NCBI GenBank assembly: GCA_927911235.1
Contig: CAKMOY010000181.1
Location: 1-7,231, forward strand
Direction of reading: 5' to 3'
Origin: an uncultured Moraxella sp.
Lineage (GTDB): Bacteria; Pseudomonadota; Gammaproteobacteria; Pseudomonadales; Moraxellaceae
Length of the DNA: 7,231 nt
The notes beneath the pieces are model-generated. The model was not told where the DNA came from, did no database searches, and saw only the letters and a list, made by a program, of their open reading frames with translations. Positions 6,818 through 7,231 of the stretch are shown here, piece after piece. The position numbers were made by a program, and so were the translations under genes. The first letter of the stretch is position 1. Each line of letters opens with the position of its first letter.

Positions 6818-6840
6818 TTTCAATCCACGTCACAATGACG
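6817..6840 (-). CRISPR. Solitary type I-C-like CRISPR repeat (no array)
   Basis: The plus strand reads GTTTCAATCCACG, then tcacaatgacg. The minus strand therefore ends in GTGGATTGAAAC, the conserved 3' end of type I-C repeats that forms the crRNA 5' handle. A small palindrome, cgtca (6828-6832) against tgacg (6836-6840), sits where the repeat stem belongs. Only about 24 bases look repeat-like, while type I-C repeats are about 32. No second copy exists within the window on either side, so this is a solo or degenerate repeat 67 bases after the cas3 stop codon. Confidence 0.65.
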
Positions 6841-6847
6841 AAAAGAG

Positions 6848-6877
6848 ATTTTAACAGAAAACATGGATAAATGAAAA
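6848..6877 (-). promoter_or_regulatory. Weak candidate minus-strand promoter for the solo repeat
   Basis: On the minus strand TTTTCA (plus 6872-6877) precedes TAAAAT (plus 6848-6853) with an 18-base spacer. Initiation would fall near 6841, at the edge of the repeat. In a region this AT-rich such a match is easily found by chance. Confidence 0.22.
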
Positions 6878-6908
6878 AAATAAATGTTACGAAAGAAATA
6901 TAATTATT

Positions 6909-6932
6909 ATATACTAATATAAGATATAGGAA
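6909..6932 (-). promoter_or_regulatory. Candidate protospacer with TTC PAM (direct repeat, copy 2)
   Basis: This is the second copy of atatactaatat plus tatagg (6909-6930). On the minus strand it reads TTC (plus 6932-6930), then CTATATCTT and ATATTAGTATAT. The part after TTC matches the spacer-like segment beside the solo repeat at bases 1-5 and 7-8, and over a further 12 bases after a one-base bulge. TTC is the PAM reported for several type I-C systems, and it abuts the -35 box at 6933. It could instead be one of a pair of operator sites for a protein repressor. Confidence 0.35.
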
Positions 6933-6961
6933 TTGACTTCTTTATTTAGTTCGGTTAAGAT
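6933..6961 (+). promoter_or_regulatory. Sigma-70 promoter of the Cas2-like gene
   Basis: TTGACT (6933-6938) and TAAGAT (6956-6961) are 17 bases apart. The start would be near 6968, giving a leader of about 38 bases with a GGAG ribosome site at 6994-6997. It is the strongest -35 box in the right third of the window. Confidence 0.65.
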
Positions 6962-7005
6962 AATCGTGTGGTTATTTACAATCTTAATTAATTGGAGTAA
7001 ATTTT

Positions 7006-7231
7006 ATGTCAGTCAAACTTATTACTTATGATTTGAATGCCAAAGGACAGAAACACACTGAAGTCTTAGCTAAAATTAAGAGTTTTGGTGCTTGGGCAAA
7101 ACTTTCAGAGTCAAGATATGCTATTTCAACAACATTGCCTGTTGATAAAATCTATTAAAAATTTGCGAATTTAATTGACAATAACGACACATTTTTGGTG
7201 ATTCCTTTGATTGGTAGTCATTATGGCATGG
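7006..7231 (+). pseudogene. Cas2/SinR-like small protein, in-frame stop, partial at window edge
   Basis: The frame starts MSVKLITYDLNAKGQ, and the beta-strand pattern LITYDL with a conserved Asp after the first strand resembles Cas2-like ferredoxin-fold proteins, in particular the short SinR-like group rather than canonical CRISPR Cas2. After 50 residues it meets TAA (7156-7158). The same frame then continues with KFANLIDNNDTFLVIPLIGSHYGM to the window end. A substitution of AAA (Lys) to TAA would explain this, since no frame change is needed. GGAG (6994-6997) lies eight bases before the ATG, and a good promoter lies upstream. The LIDNND-LLVI pattern after the stop is what the group usually shows, so the downstream part belongs to the same gene. 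The gene continues past the window. The role of SinR-like proteins is unknown. The recognition is from memory of the family pattern. Confidence 0.6.

Larger units (their letters stand above)
6756..6841 (-). ncRNA. Hypothetical mini-CRISPR (CreR/crl-like) guide RNA
   Basis: This is an inference. Read on the minus strand, a start near 6841 would give a repeat-like 5' part (6840-6817), a spacer-like segment beginning CTATAGCTGAATATTAG (6816 downward) and a terminator hairpin with a T run at 6788-6751. The order handle, guide, 3' end is what a solitary crRNA-like regulator needs. The spacer-like segment matches the site next to the Cas2-like gene's promoter. The segment is about 28 bases long before the hairpin, a little short for type I-C (usually 34-35), and it contains a seven-base inverted repeat (tgaatat/atattca, 6792-6809) that could fold on itself. 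No second repeat follows. It could instead be only the relic of an array. Confidence 0.3.

Noticed and set aside
6871..6903. Ten-codon reading frame MKKINVTKEI before the Cas2-like gene
   Set aside because: It is very short, Lys/Ile-rich in AT-rich DNA, and has no convincing ribosome site or promoter.
6841..7005. Further CRISPR repeats to the right of the solo repeat
   Set aside because: The region was read on both strands for GTTTCAATCC/GGATTGAAAC variants and none was found, so there is no array here.

Overview
The window looks like chromosomal DNA from a gammaproteobacterium of the family Moraxellaceae, most likely Moraxella. The reasons are the 23S 3' end, the 5S rRNA, the AT-rich composition, and the RppH and YhfA-type OsmC sequences. 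The species is not resolved. Genus and family calls rest on recognition of the sequences, since no search could be run.

Layout: positions 1-348 hold the distal end of an rRNA operon (23S 3' end, spacer, 5S, strong terminator). A ten-helix BASS-like transporter gene (421-1329) and a small unknown gene (1434-1637) follow on the plus strand. They converge, through a shared hairpin, on a minus-strand pair: a YhfA-type OsmC peroxidase gene (2123-2533), which has a good promoter, and a MAPEG-family membrane protein gene (1690-2102) broken by a one-base frameshift. A 121-bp MITE with IS5-like ends and TTA target duplications lies between that pair and rppH (2985-3491). Next is a DUF302 lipoprotein gene (3553-4031), also broken by a one-base frameshift.

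The right third is CRISPR-related. A type I-C-like cas3 (HD nuclease plus helicase, 4208-6749) is split by one extra A in an A8 tract. No cas5, cas8c, cas7, cas4 or cas1 follows within the window. Instead there is a hairpin, one solitary type I-C-like repeat (6817-6840, read on the minus strand), and then a promoter driving a Cas2/SinR-like gene that carries an in-frame TAA and runs off the window edge.

The most interesting signal is in that gap. The sequence in the spacer position beside the solo repeat matches, with one bulge and a few mismatches, a site directly abutting the -35 box of the Cas2-like gene. The matching site is preceded on the correct strand by TTC, the usual type I-C PAM. 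This resembles a mini-CRISPR or CreR-like guide that would direct a Cascade complex to repress a neighbouring promoter. It is an inference and needs testing. The RNA, its promoter and the presence of Cascade genes elsewhere are all unproven.

Four genes are interrupted: three by single-base indels in or near homopolymers and one by a nonsense codon. The indels could be consensus errors, phase-variable tracts or real decay. The sequence alone cannot decide.
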